Origin: Nocardioides bizhenqiangii | GTDB taxonomy: Bacteria; Actinomycetota; Actinomycetes; Propionibacteriales; Nocardioidaceae | Assembly: GCF_034661235.1 (NCBI RefSeq) | Contig: NZ_CP141059.1 | Coordinates: 1,240,001-1,304,000 of the forward strand | Direction: 5' to 3' | DNA: 64,000 nucleotides | In this document: piece by piece, positions 7,778-17,695 of the stretch | Position numbering within the stretch: the stretch's first letter is position 1 | Layout of the letters: every line of letters starts with the position of its first letter | Made by a program: the position numbers and the translations under genes | The notes under the pieces: generated by a model | What the model saw: the letters and a program-made list of their open reading frames with translations, nothing else | Database searches by the model: none | Told to the model about the DNA's origin: nothing

Positions 7778-8592
7778 AGCACGTCCGAGAGCCCGGGCAG
7801 CACCGGGCGCCACAGCCCGGCCGGCGGCGTGCCGAGCCGCCGGGGAAGCGGCGCGCGGACGTGCGGCCGCGGTACGGACGGATCGTCACCTTCACCGCGG
7901 CGGCGACGGTCACCGGTGTCGCAGTGCTCGGCGGCTTCGGGCTGCTCCCGTCCGGACCGGAGGACGCCAGCGCCGCCTCCGGCGCGATCGAGCCGTCCGT
8001 CGCCAAGGACCAGCCGGACCCCGGCGCGAGCGCGGCCGAGGGCACGGCCGAGGGAACGGCCGAGGGCACGGGCGACCGCGCGAGCGGCGACGAGCGGACC
8101 ACCACCCGGCAGACGGCGCGGCAGGTCCCGCTGAGCGTAGGAGCCAGCCGGCAGGGTGAGCGGTCGGCCGCGGACGCCGGCGAGCCCGCGCTGCCCGCCG
8201 ACTCGGGCACCGGCCACAGGGTCGTCTTCAGCGAGAGCGAGCAGCGGGTCTGGCTGGTCGACGGGTCGGAGCGGGTCATCCGCACCTACCTCGTGTCCGG
8301 GAGCGCCTACGACAACCTCGACCCCGGCACCTACGAGGTCTTCTCGAAGTCGCGCTACGCGGTCGGCATCGACGACTCCGGCACGATGGAGTACTTCGTC
8401 CGCTTCACCCACGGCGACGCCGGCGCCGCGATCGGCTTCCACACCATTCCGGTCGACGAGGGCGCGCCGGTGCAGACGGCCGCCGAGCTCGGCACGCCGC
8501 TCTCGCACGGATGCGTCCGCCAGCGCACCGCCGATGCGGTCGCGCTGTGGGACTTCGCTCCGATCGGGACGACCGTCGTCGTCACCGCCTGA
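7774..8592 (+). CDS. membrane-anchored L,D-transpeptidase (YkuD)
   Basis: A 272-residue protein from GTG 7774 (GTGA overlap with parA). A basic Pro/Arg-rich cytoplasmic N-terminus (about 35 residues) precedes one membrane segment, IVTFTAAATVTGVAVLGGFGLL. A long low-complexity linker follows, with three AEGTAEGT-type repeats. The C-terminal half is a YkuD domain ending in the catalytic SHGCVR motif (His about 245, Cys about 247). It would act outside the membrane on peptidoglycan stem peptides, forming 3-3 or related crosslinks. The match to YkuD rests on the HxxSHGCVR-type site (FHTIP upstream) and the RVVFSESEQRVWLVD strand. It is coupled to a ParA-type ATPase. Confidence 0.88.
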   Translation: MKHVREPGQHRAPQPGRRRAEPPGKRRADVRPRYGRIVTFTAAATVTGVAVLGGFGLLPSGPEDASAASGAIEPSVAKDQPDPGASAAEGTAEGTAEGTGDRASGDERTTTRQTARQVPLSVGASRQGERSAADAGEPALPADSGTGHRVVFSESEQRVWLVDGSERVIRTYLVSGSAYDNLDPGTYEVFSKSRYAVGIDDSGTMEYFVRFTHGDAGAAIGFHTIPVDEGAPVQTAAELGTPLSHGCVRQRTADAVALWDFAPIGTTVVVTA

Positions 8593-8661
8593 GGCCGCGG
8601 CGCCCAAAATCGCTCGTGCGGCGGGTCGTCGGCTGTCATCGTTGCGGGTTGTGAAGAGCCG

Positions 8662-9951
8662 ATGAGCTGGGCCGATCGCCTGCGCGCGCTGCGGATGGAC
8701 CTCACCCCGTGGCGGTCCTCGCGCGACTTCCGGCTGCTGCTCGTCGCGGGCACCGTCTTCTACTTCGGCGCGATGGTCAGCTACGTCGCCATCCCGTTCC
8801 AGATCTACACGCTGACCGGCTCGAACTTCGCCGTCGGCGCCATCGGACTCGTCGAGCTGGTGCCTCTCGTCGTCTTCGGGCTGTACGGCGGCGCCCTCGC
8901 CGACCATGTCGACCGGCGCAGGCTCCTGGTCGGGCTCGGTGTGGCGCAGGCGCTGCTGACCGCCGTGCTCGCCTGGAACGCGTTCCGTGACGACCCCAGT
9001 GTCTGGTTGATCTTCGTGGTCGCGGCGTTCCTGGTCAGCACCGCGGCGATGCAGCGGCCGTCCCGCGAAGCGCTGATGCCGAGGACCGTGGCGCACGGCG
9101 AGCTCGCCGCGGCGAACGCACTTTTCAGCTTCGGGATGCAGATCGGCGTGCTCGCCGGCCCGATGCTCGGCGGGCTGCTCGTGGCTTACGCCGGGATCGG
9201 CTGGTGCTTCGTCGTCGACGTGGCCGGGCTGCTGGTGGCGACCGTGCTCTACCGGCTGATGCGTCACTACCCCCACCGGGCCGAGACCACGCCGCCGAGC
9301 CTCGCCGCGATCCGGGAGGGCATGCGCTACGCGCTGGGGAGGCGTGACCTCCTCGGGACCTACTTCGTCGACATCGCCTGCATGCTGATGGCGCTGCCGG
9401 TCGTGCTGTTCCCGGCGTTGGCCGAGGAGGTCTTCGAACGTCCGGAGCTGCTGGGGCTGCTCTACTCCGCCGAGACCATCGGCGCGGTGGTGGCGACCCT
9501 GCTGTCGGGCTGGACGACCCGGTTCCACCACCACGGCCGGGCGATCGTCGTCGCGGCGGCGGCGTACGGCGCCTTCGTGGCGGTCGCCGGGCTGATGCCG
9601 TCGTTCTGGCTGGTCGTCGTGATGCTCGCCTTCGCCGGTGCGGCCGACATGATCTCGGGGATCTTCCGCGGCACGGTGTGGAGCCAGACCATCCCCGAGT
9701 CGATGCGCGGGCGGCTGGCCGGGATCGAGATGCTGTCGTACTCGATCGGCCCGCTCGGCGGCCAGGTCCGCGCCGGGATCACCGCCGACCTGTGGACGGT
9801 GCGGGGCGCGATGGCCAGCGGCGGTGCAGCCTGCGTCGGTGCGGTCGCCCTGACCGCGCTGTGGCTGCGGGACTTCTGGTCCTATGACGACCGCACCGAC
9901 GAGCACGCGATGGCCGAGCGCGCCGCTCGCGCCGACGTGGGGGAGCTGTGA
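8662..9951 (+). CDS. MFS transporter (EntS-like)
   Basis: A 429-residue multi-pass membrane protein starting at ATG 8662. About ten to twelve hydrophobic segments are evident. GALADHVDRRRLL near residue 76 is the MFS loop 2-3 motif (GxLADRxxRR). SRDFRLLLVAGTVFYFG at the N-terminus and FRGTVWSQTIPESMRGRLAGIE in the second half resemble the EntS/YfiS exporters (MFS_3). Substrate unknown; proton-coupled efflux is the family expectation. It overlaps the following APH-type kinase by four bases, so the pair forms an operon. Confidence 0.87.
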   Translation: MSWADRLRALRMDLTPWRSSRDFRLLLVAGTVFYFGAMVSYVAIPFQIYTLTGSNFAVGAIGLVELVPLVVFGLYGGALADHVDRRRLLVGLGVAQALLTAVLAWNAFRDDPSVWLIFVVAAFLVSTAAMQRPSREALMPRTVAHGELAAANALFSFGMQIGVLAGPMLGGLLVAYAGIGWCFVVDVAGLLVATVLYRLMRHYPHRAETTPPSLAAIREGMRYALGRRDLLGTYFVDIACMLMALPVVLFPALAEEVFERPELLGLLYSAETIGAVVATLLSGWTTRFHHHGRAIVVAAAAYGAFVAVAGLMPSFWLVVVMLAFAGAADMISGIFRGTVWSQTIPESMRGRLAGIEMLSYSIGPLGGQVRAGITADLWTVRGAMASGGAACVGAVALTALWLRDFWSYDDRTDEHAMAERAARADVGEL

Positions 9952-10877
9952 GCATGGATGCCGCCCGATGGACCGAGCCCCGCTTCCTGGAGTCGGCGCG
10001 GCAGTGGATCGACGAACAGCTCGCCGGTCACGGGCTCGCGGTGACCGGTGACATCGAGCAGCCGCACGTCATGAAGTGGTCGACCGTCCTGCGGGTGCCG
10101 ACTGCGGATGGCGCGGTGTGGTTCAAGGCCAACGACCAGTCGCTCCGGCACGAGGCCGGGATCACCGCGCTGCTCGCCGAGCGCCACCCCGCGAACGTGC
10201 CGCCGTTGCTGGCGGCCGACCTCGACCGCGGCTGGATGCTGATGGCCGACGCCGGCCGTCGGCTGCGGGAGGTGCTGCCGGAGGACGGGTCGGTCGACCG
10301 CTGGCTCGGCGTCCTGCGCTCGGTCGCCGAGATCCAGATCGCCTGCGAGGACTCGGTGGACGAGCTCCTGGCGCTCGGCGTCCCGGACCTGCGGCTGGCG
10401 ACCCTCCCCGACACCTACGACCGGCAGGCGAGGGAGTTCGATGTCGAGCCGCGGTTCCGCGCGGCGACGCCGTACGTCCGGGAGCTCTGCGACCGGCTGG
10501 CGGCGTTCGGCATCCGGGAGACCCTGCAGCACGACGACCTGCACGACGGGCAGGTCTACGTGAAGGACGGCACCCACCTGGTCATGGACTGGGGCGACGC
10601 CTGCGTCTCGCACCCGTTCTTCACGCTGTCGGTCACCCTCGAGGGCCAGATCTCCTGGGGACTCGACGACGTCGAGGACTCGGTCGACCTCGCGCCGTTC
10701 CGCGACGCCTACCTGGCGCCGTACGCCGCGGCCTACCCGGACCTCACGCGCGACGACCTGCTGGACGCGGTCGACGCAGCCCTCCGGCTCGGCTGGGCCT
10801 GCCGGTTCGCCAACGGCATGGTCCCCGGCGAGGACCCCGGCCCGCGGTTGCGGATGTTCCTCGACGGGCGGGCGTAG
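9948..10877 (+). CDS. APH-family phosphotransferase
   Basis: A 309-residue protein from GTG 9948 (GTGA overlap with the MFS gene), or from ATG 9954 six bases on. The centre has LQHDDLHDGQVYV, the Brenner-type HxDLxxxQ catalytic motif of aminoglycoside-phosphotransferase/choline-kinase folds. The metal-binding DWGDAC (LVMDWGDA) follows 15 residues later. N-terminal VWFKANDQS matches the ATP-binding Lys strand. The substrate is not predictable: many actinobacterial members are uncharacterised small-molecule kinases. Coupling to an exporter suggests a joint modification-export role; this is inference. Confidence 0.82.
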   Translation: MSMDAARWTEPRFLESARQWIDEQLAGHGLAVTGDIEQPHVMKWSTVLRVPTADGAVWFKANDQSLRHEAGITALLAERHPANVPPLLAADLDRGWMLMADAGRRLREVLPEDGSVDRWLGVLRSVAEIQIACEDSVDELLALGVPDLRLATLPDTYDRQAREFDVEPRFRAATPYVRELCDRLAAFGIRETLQHDDLHDGQVYVKDGTHLVMDWGDACVSHPFFTLSVTLEGQISWGLDDVEDSVDLAPFRDAYLAPYAAAYPDLTRDDLLDAVDAALRLGWACRFANGMVPGEDPGPRLRMFLDGRA

Positions 10878-10897
10878 GACGCCGTCCGATCCCTGTG

Positions 10898-12496
10898 TCA
10901 GGCCTCCGCGGTGGCGGTGGACTGCGGCGCGCCGCCGCCCTGGCCACCCGAGCGGCTGCGCCGGCGACGGCGGTTGCGGTTGCCGCTGCCGGCGGGGCGC
11001 TCGCCGGAGCCGGTCGCGGAGTCGGACGTAACGGCGGCGGGCTTCTTGTCGCCACCGGCGGCGCCGGCCGCCTGACCGCCACGGGTGCGGGTGCGGCTGC
11101 GGTCGCGGTTCTGGGTCCGCGGCGGCCGGTCGCGCTCCTCGCGCGGCTTGCGCTCCACCGGGGCCGGCGGGACGATCCGGCCCTTGGTGCCCGGCGGGAT
11201 GCCTTGGTCGTGGAACAGGTGCTCGGAGGTCGAGTAGGTCTCGAGCGGCTCGTCGAACGGCAGGTCGAGTGCCTTGTTGATCATCTTCCAGCGGTGCACG
11301 TCGGTGGCGTCGACGAGCGTGATCGCGATGCCCGAGGCGCCGGCGCGGCCGGTGCGGCCGATCCGGTGGATGTAGGTCTTGTCGTCCTCGGGGCAGGTGT
11401 AATTGACCACGTGGCTCACGCCGGACACGTCGATGCCGCGGGCTGCGACGTCGGTGGCGACCAGGACCTTGATCTTGTCCTCGCGGAACTTGGTGAGCGC
11501 CTTCTCCCGGGCCACCTGCGCCATGTCGCCGTGCAGGGGACTGGCCTTGAAGCCGCGCTCGGCGAGGTCGTCCGCGATCCGCTGCGCCTGACGCTTCGTG
11601 CGGGTGAAGACGATCATCTTGTCGGCGTCGACGGCCTGCAGGATGCGGCCGATGATCTCCGGCTTGTCGAGGTCGTGGGCCTGGTAGATGAACTGCGCCG
11701 TGGCCGGCACCGTGGCGTTCTCGTACGACGACTCGGCACGGATGTTCATCGGGTGCCGCATGTGGGTCCGGGCGAGGGCCACGATCGCGGCGGGCATGGT
11801 GGCGGAGAACAGCATCGTCTGCCGCGTCTCCGGGGTCTGCTTTAGCAGGCGCTCCACGTCCGGCAGGAAGCCCAGGTCCAGCATCTCGTCGGCCTCGTCC
11901 AGCACCAGCGCGTGCACGTGGGAGAGGTCGAGGGCCCTGCGGTTGGCCAGGTCGAGCAGCCGGCCGGGGGTGCCGACCACGATGTCGACGCCGGTCTCGA
12001 GCGCCTCGAGCTGCGGCTCGTAGCCGACGCCGCCGTAGATGGTGAGGACGCGCATGCCGCGGCCCCGGGAGGCGAGGTGGAGGTCGTTGGAGACCTGGAT
12101 CGCGAGCTCCCGCGTCGGAGCCACGATCAGCGCCTGCGGCTTGCCCTGCGGGATCTCGGCGTAGTCGGGGTCGCCCGGCGCGACGCTGCGCTGGATGACC
12201 GGGATGCCGAAGGCCAGGGTCTTGCCGGTGCCGGTGCGCGCCTGACCGATCAGGTCGGTGCCCATCAGCGCGACGGAGAGGGTCATCTCCTGGATGGCGA
12301 ACGGGTGGACGATCCCAGCCTCCGCGAGCGAGTCGCAGATCTGGGGCAGCACGCCGAGGTCGCGGAACGTGGGCTTGGTGCCCTCGGCGGCAGTGGCGGT
12401 GCTGGTCTCGGGGGTCGTGTCGCTAGTCAGCTTCTTGTCGCTTTCGTGAGTGAGTTCAGCCTGGGCCGAGTTCAGATCGGGTTGCGGCTGATTCAC
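10898..12496 (-). CDS. DEAD-box ATP-dependent RNA helicase
   Basis: About 532 residues from GTG 12496; an in-frame ATG at 12523 is the alternative start. All helicase motifs are present: Q motif FAIQEMTL, motif I ARTGTGKT, Ia PTRELA, Ib TPGR, II DEAD (VLDEADEMLDLGF), III SAT, IV VFTRTKRQA, V ATDVAARGID, VI HRIGRTGR. The N-terminal 40 residues are polar. The C-terminal ~110 residues are a disordered Arg/Gly/Pro-rich tail ([16 protein letters not shown]) typical of actinobacterial RhlE/CshA-like helicases and likely to bind RNA. The expected role is RNA remodelling in ribosome assembly or mRNA decay. It is divergent from a ferritin-like gene, as in other actinobacteria. Confidence 0.92.
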   Translation of the reverse strand: MNQPQPDLNSAQAELTHESDKKLTSDTTPETSTATAAEGTKPTFRDLGVLPQICDSLAEAGIVHPFAIQEMTLSVALMGTDLIGQARTGTGKTLAFGIPVIQRSVAPGDPDYAEIPQGKPQALIVAPTRELAIQVSNDLHLASRGRGMRVLTIYGGVGYEPQLEALETGVDIVVGTPGRLLDLANRRALDLSHVHALVLDEADEMLDLGFLPDVERLLKQTPETRQTMLFSATMPAAIVALARTHMRHPMNIRAESSYENATVPATAQFIYQAHDLDKPEIIGRILQAVDADKMIVFTRTKRQAQRIADDLAERGFKASPLHGDMAQVAREKALTKFREDKIKVLVATDVAARGIDVSGVSHVVNYTCPEDDKTYIHRIGRTGRAGASGIAITLVDATDVHRWKMINKALDLPFDEPLETYSTSEHLFHDQGIPPGTKGRIVPPAPVERKPREERDRPPRTQNRDRSRTRTRGGQAAGAAGGDKKPAAVTSDSATGSGERPAGSGNRNRRRRRSRSGGQGGGAPQSTATAEA

Positions 12497-12568
12497 ACTC
12501 AGCCGCGCACATACGTGGCGCATCCGTTGAGCGCCGGGAGCATTGGCTCGCTGACACCATGGTATCGG

Positions 12569-12574
12569 TACCCT
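12569..12574 (+). promoter_or_regulatory. -10 box of leaderless promoter for the ferritin-like gene
   Basis: TACCCT at 12569-12574 is followed by six bases and ATG 12581. This is the usual spacing of a leaderless actinobacterial transcript, with the start codon at the transcription start. It also settles the start of the gene. Confidence 0.5.
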
Positions 12575-12580
12575 GCCCGC

Positions 12581-13291
12581 ATGGCTGAATCCGACGGCGC
12601 GGCGACCGCCGAGCTCTCCGTGGCCCTGAGCGACCCGGCCTACCGCGAAGCCGTCGTCGACCTCCTCGCCGTCATCGCGTACGGCGAGCTCTCCGCCTTC
12701 GAGCGGCTCGTCGAGGACGCCAAGCTGGCGCCTTCCCTGGAGGACCGGCTGGCGCTCGCGCAGATGGCCGGGGCGGAGCTGGCCAAGGTGCAGCCGCTCA
12801 TCGACCGGATCACTCAGCTGGGCGGTGACCCGTTCGCCTCGATGGCGCCGTTCCACGAGGCGCTCGACGAGTTCCACGCGCACACCGCGCCCTCCGACTG
12901 GTACGAAGGACTGGTCAAGGCCTACGTCGGCGACAGTCTCACGCGCGACTTCTACCGCGAGATCGCGGCCTACCTGGACGCCGACACCCGCGACCTCGTC
13001 GTCTCCTCGGTCGTGGAGGGCCAGCACGCCGCACTCGCGGCCGACCGGATCCGGGCCGCGATCGCGGCGGACCCGCCGCTCGGGGGCCGCCTCGCGCTCT
13101 GGGGCCGCCGGATCATGGGCGAGGCGCTCACCCAGGCGCAGCGAGTGGCTGCCGAGCGCGACGCGCTGACCGCGTTCCTGGTGGGTGGGGTCGACCGCCC
13201 CGGGATGGACCTGGCCGCGCTCGGTCGGATGTTCACGCGACTGACGGAGCGCCACTCGGAGCGGATGTCCGAGCTCGGCCTCGACGCGTGA
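12581..13291 (+). CDS. ferritin-like fold protein (MiaE-like)
   Basis: A 236-residue, mostly helical protein from ATG 12581. Spaced acidic and His residues fit a diiron ferritin-like four-helix bundle: AYGELSAFERLVEDA, AQMAGAEL, EALDEFHAHTAPSDWYEGLVKAYV and VVEGQHAALAADRI. Actinobacterial members of this type sit beside the RhlE-like helicase gene and are annotated as ferritin-like or tRNA-hydroxylase (MiaE)-related proteins. Catalytic function is unproven. The helicase gene is divergent; the 84-bp gap holds promoters for both. Confidence 0.7.
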   Translation: MAESDGAATAELSVALSDPAYREAVVDLLAVIAYGELSAFERLVEDAKLAPSLEDRLALAQMAGAELAKVQPLIDRITQLGGDPFASMAPFHEALDEFHAHTAPSDWYEGLVKAYVGDSLTRDFYREIAAYLDADTRDLVVSSVVEGQHAALAADRIRAAIAADPPLGGRLALWGRRIMGEALTQAQRVAAERDALTAFLVGGVDRPGMDLAALGRMFTRLTERHSERMSELGLDA

Positions 13292-13309
13292 GCGGTTCCG
13301 CCGGCGACC

Positions 13310-14206
13310 TCAGTCAGCACCTGCGGGGCTGAGCGTCTTCTGCCGCGGTTCCCATCCCGGCGGGCCGAAGAGGTAGCCGAGCCGGTCCCGCCAGCTCCGC
13401 GCCGCGCGCACGTTGCGCACGATCTTCGCGTAGTCGCCGTACTGCAGCTTGATCATGTTGTAGGTGCCGACCGGCTTGGTGAGGCCGTACTTCGGTCGTT
13501 GCTTCTCCTCGACGAAGGTGCCGAACATCCGGTCCCAGATGATGGGGATCCCGGCGTAGTTCTTGTCGAGGTACTCAGGGTCGGAGCCGTGGTGGACCCG
13601 GTGGTGGGAGGGCGTGTTCATCACCAGCTCGATCGGGCGCGGCAGCTTTCCGATCACCTCGGTGTGCGTGAAGAACTGGTAGATCAGGTTGAACCCGAAC
13701 GCGACGTAGATCGTCCACGGCGAGAACCCGAGGAACGGCAGCGGCAGCCAGAAGACGAACTCGAACCAGGGGTTCCACTTCTGTCGCAGCGCGGTGGCGA
13801 AGTTCATGTACTCGCTGGAGTGGTGAGCCTGGTGGGCGGCCCAGCCGATGTTGACGCGGTGGACGAACCGGTGCGACAGGTAGAAGGAGAGGTCGACCGC
13901 GGCGATCAGCAGGACCCAGTACCACCAGGTGTCGGTCGGCATCTTCAACGCGTCGGGCGTCGCGTACTCGAAGACCGCGATGTAGACGAAGAACGACCCG
14001 ACCTTCAGCGCCAGGCTGAAGAACAGGGAGATCGCGCCCATGCCCATGCTGGTCCGGGCGTCCCTGCCCTGGTAGCCCGTTGGTGGTCGGTCGTCGCTCT
14101 CGTGGTCGAGCCACTTGAGCGCCGCCAGCTCGATGGCGATCGTCAGCAGGAAGAACGGGACCGCATAGGTCACCGGGTTCTTCCACGGGTCGAGCAGGTC
14201 GTGCAC
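13310..14206 (-). CDS. sterol desaturase/fatty acid hydroxylase family protein
   Basis: A 298-residue membrane protein from GTG 14206; a TACCAT box on the minus strand ends six bases upstream, supporting this start over an in-frame ATG at 14440. Several hydrophobic segments are followed by the eight-His metal signature: HRFVH (HxxxH), HQAHHSS (HxxHH), FFTHTEVIG and HHRVHHGSDPEYLDKNYAG (HxxHH). This is the FA-hydroxylase superfamily (diiron, lipid C-H oxidation). The substrate could be a lipid, hopanoid or carotenoid; no biosynthetic neighbours help. It acts within the membrane with the active site facing the cytoplasm. Confidence 0.85.
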   Translation of the reverse strand: MHDLLDPWKNPVTYAVPFFLLTIAIELAALKWLDHESDDRPPTGYQGRDARTSMGMGAISLFFSLALKVGSFFVYIAVFEYATPDALKMPTDTWWYWVLLIAAVDLSFYLSHRFVHRVNIGWAAHQAHHSSEYMNFATALRQKWNPWFEFVFWLPLPFLGFSPWTIYVAFGFNLIYQFFTHTEVIGKLPRPIELVMNTPSHHRVHHGSDPEYLDKNYAGIPIIWDRMFGTFVEEKQRPKYGLTKPVGTYNMIKLQYGDYAKIVRNVRAARSWRDRLGYLFGPPGWEPRQKTLSPAGAD

Positions 14207-14219
14207 TCGTCGATGGTAG

Positions 14220-15587
<1,368 letters not shown>

Positions 15588-15624
15588 CCAGGACCGAAGG
15601 ACCGGACGACCGAAGGGGGATCGC

Positions 15625-16218
15625 GTGGCTGCCACACCCGGCGACCGTCGTACCCCTGCGAAGAGGTCGGGTCGACCGAGCCGACCGGCCCGTTCCGGAC
15701 CCGGCGCTGCCGGACGTCCGGAGCGGAAGCGTGCCGAGCGCGACCGCGCGGCGACCGTCGCCCGGGTCCGTGCCGACGAGCGGCACCGGTCGCGACTCAC
15801 CGGCCGCGCCGCCATCCTGGTGCTGGTCCTCGCGGTCCTCGCGGTGTCCTACGCGTCGTCCCTGCGCGCCTACCTGCAGCAGCGGCACCAGATCGACGAC
15901 CTCGAGACGCTGATCGAGGAGAAGGAGTCGGCGATCGACGAGCTCCAGCGTGAGACGGACCGCCGCAAGGACCCGGCGTTCGTCATGCAGGAGGCCCGGA
16001 AGCTGGGCTACGTGCTGCCGGGCGAGACGCCGTTCGTGGTCGTCGACGCCAACGGCGACCCGTTGACCGACGCCGAGCTCGACGACCCGTCGTCGTCCGG
16101 CGACGACGAGGCACCGGCGTGGTACGACGGCGTGTGGTCCTCGGTCAAGGTCGCCGGCGACCCGCCGACCGAGATCCCGCCGCCCCCGCAGAAGCGGATC
16201 GTGGGGTCGGAGGATTAG
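15625..16218 (+). CDS. septum formation initiator FtsB/DivIC-like
   Basis: A 197-residue bitopic protein from GTG 15625, with GAAGGGGGA upstream as ribosome-binding site. A basic cytoplasmic N-terminus (about 55 residues) is followed by one membrane segment, AILVLVLAVLAVSYASSL. A coiled coil follows (QQRHQIDDLETLIEEKESAIDELQRETDRRKDPAFV), then the conserved ARKLGYVLPGE. This is the FtsB/DivIC architecture: it joins the FtsQ/FtsL divisome complex at midcell. The C-terminal extension is acidic then proline-rich. Its place right after enolase matches other actinobacteria (cf. Rv1024 of M. tuberculosis). Confidence 0.88.
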   Translation: MAATPGDRRTPAKRSGRPSRPARSGPGAAGRPERKRAERDRAATVARVRADERHRSRLTGRAAILVLVLAVLAVSYASSLRAYLQQRHQIDDLETLIEEKESAIDELQRETDRRKDPAFVMQEARKLGYVLPGETPFVVVDANGDPLTDAELDDPSSSGDDEAPAWYDGVWSSVKVAGDPPTEIPPPPQKRIVGSED

Positions 16219-16229
16219 GGCGTGACCTC

Positions 16230-16745
16230 GTGACCTCTGCGGACGAGGCGGTGATCGCGGCGCAGCTCGGCCGACCGCCGCGCGGCATCCACGCGATCGG
16301 GCACCGCTGCCCGTGCGGCAACCCGGACGTGGTGACGACCGAGCCGCGACTGCCGAACGGGACGCCGTTCCCGACCACGTACTACCTGACCTGCCCGCGG
16401 GTGAACTCGCGGATCGGCACCCTCGAGGCATCGGGCCTGATGCGGACCATGCAGGACCGGCTCACGTCCGACCCCGGCCTCGCGGAGGCATATCGGCTCG
16501 CTCACGTCGCCTACCTGGCGGACCGGGCCGCGGTGGGTGAGTCGGCCGGGCTGGAGGTCCCGGAGATCGAGGGCATCTCGGCCGGCGGCATGCCCGACCG
16601 GGTGAAGTGCCTGCACGTCCTTGCTGCCCACTCCCTGGCCGCGGGGCCGGGGGTGAACCCGCTCGGGGACGAGGTGCTCGAGCTGCTCGGCGACTGGTGG
16701 GAGACGGGTCCCTGCGTCACGCCCGAGGCTCCCTCCGGTGGTTGA
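16230..16745 (+). CDS. DUF501 family protein
   Basis: A 171-residue protein from GTG 16230; a GTG eight bases earlier is in a frame that stops at once. Motifs of DUF501 are clear: AAQLGRPPRGIHAIGHRCPCGNPDVVTT, with a CPCG pair, then TTYYLTCPRVNSRIGTLEASGLM, and a GIGGMPDRVKCLH-like segment (ISAGGMPDRVKCLHVLAAH) near residue 125. The Cys and His residues suggest a metal site. Function is unknown. It belongs to the eno-ftsB-DUF501-ppx group and its end overlaps the ppx start by eight bases within a palindromic repeat, so its last residues are repeat-encoded. Confidence 0.88.
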   Translation: MTSADEAVIAAQLGRPPRGIHAIGHRCPCGNPDVVTTEPRLPNGTPFPTTYYLTCPRVNSRIGTLEASGLMRTMQDRLTSDPGLAEAYRLAHVAYLADRAAVGESAGLEVPEIEGISAGGMPDRVKCLHVLAAHSLAAGPGVNPLGDEVLELLGDWWETGPCVTPEAPSGG

Positions 16746-16785
16746 GGTGCGACGAGTGCAGCGAGGAGCCTCGAAACCGACCACC
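16737..16785. repeat. palindromic interspersed repeat, family B, copy 1 (inside genes)
   Basis: A 49-bp element beginning GGTGGTTGAGGTGCGA and ending GAGGAGCCTCGAAACCGACCACC (quoted in parts). Outer ends GGTGGT/ACCACC pair and the inner GAGG/CCTC pair. A second copy at 51931-51970 shares TGGTTGAGGTGCGA and GCAGCGAGGAGCCTCGAAACC. Here it covers the stop codon of the DUF501 gene and the likely start codons and first ~15 codons of ppx. Confidence 0.65.
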
Positions 16786-17691
16786 GTCGCCGCCATCGAC
16801 TGCGGGACGAACACGATCAAGCTCCTCGTCGGCGACCTGCCTGACGTCGCTGTGCGGGAGAGCCGGATGGTCCGGCTCGGGCAGGGCGTCGACGCGACCG
16901 GCAGGCTGGCCCCGGAAGCGCTGGCGCGGGCGTTCGCGGCCATCGACGAGTACGCCGCGCTCATCACCGAGCACGGCGCCGAGCGGGTGCGGTTCTGCGC
17001 CACGTCGGCGACCCGGGACGCGGACAACGCGGCCGAGTTCACGGCCGGCGTCCGGGCCCGGCTCGGGATCGAGCCCGAGGTCCTGTCCGGCGACGAGGAG
17101 GCCAGGCTCGCGTTCGACGGTGCCCTGCGGGGCACCGACCTGCTCCCGGATCCCGTCCTCGTCCTCGACGTCGGCGGCGGGTCCACGGAGCTGATCCTGG
17201 GCGAGCGCCCGACCGGGGACGAGGACGACGCCCTCAGGGCGTACTCCATGGACATCGGCTCGGTGCGCCTCCACGAGCGGTGCCTCGGTGGCGACCCCGC
17301 GACACAGGAGCAGATCGCGTCCTGCGTGAGTGCGATCGACGCCGCGCTCGACGAATGCCCCGTCGACCCGGCAGCGGCCGCGGCCGTGATCGGCATCGCC
17401 GGCACGGTGACGACGGTCGCCGCCGGCGTGCTCGGGCTGCGGGCCTACGACCGGGACGTCATCCACGGCCAGGTGCTCGACATCGAGGCGGTCCACGGCA
17501 CGGTCGACGACCTGGTCCACGCCACCCGCGCGCAACGGCTCGCCCTGGGCTACGTGCACCCCGGTCGCGCGGACGTGATCGACGCGGGCGCGCTGATCGT
17601 GTCCCGCGTGCTGCGTCGGACGACGGTGGAGACGGTGACGGTCGCGGAGACCGACATCCTCGACGGCATCGCCTGGTCGCTGGTCGACTGA
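16738..17691 (+). CDS. exopolyphosphatase/guanosine pentaphosphate phosphatase (Ppx/GppA)
   Basis: A 317-residue protein from GTG 16738; GTGs at 16747 and 16756 are also in frame. VAAIDCGTNTIKLLVGDL is the phosphate-1 motif of the ASKHA fold. SATRDADNAAEF, SGDEEARLAFDGA and LVLDVGGGSTELILG (phosphate 2) follow, and IGIAGTVTTVAAG (adenosine-type motif) lies further on. It lacks the extra C-terminal domains of E. coli Ppx, as do the short actinobacterial Ppx1/Ppx2 proteins. The role is turnover of polyphosphate and/or pppGpp. The first ~15 residues (VEVRRVQRGASKPTT) derive from palindromic repeat B, so the true start may be any of the three GTGs. Confidence 0.87.
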   Translation: MVEVRRVQRGASKPTTVAAIDCGTNTIKLLVGDLPDVAVRESRMVRLGQGVDATGRLAPEALARAFAAIDEYAALITEHGAERVRFCATSATRDADNAAEFTAGVRARLGIEPEVLSGDEEARLAFDGALRGTDLLPDPVLVLDVGGGSTELILGERPTGDEDDALRAYSMDIGSVRLHERCLGGDPATQEQIASCVSAIDAALDECPVDPAAAAAVIGIAGTVTTVAAGVLGLRAYDRDVIHGQVLDIEAVHGTVDDLVHATRAQRLALGYVHPGRADVIDAGALIVSRVLRRTTVETVTVAETDILDGIAWSLVD

Positions 17692-17695
17692 CCGG

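Noticed and set aside
10898..13255. A 785-residue helicase reading through 13255
   Set aside because: The extra N-terminal 250 residues are the antisense of the ferritin-like gene. Helicase sequence starts near 12496-12523.
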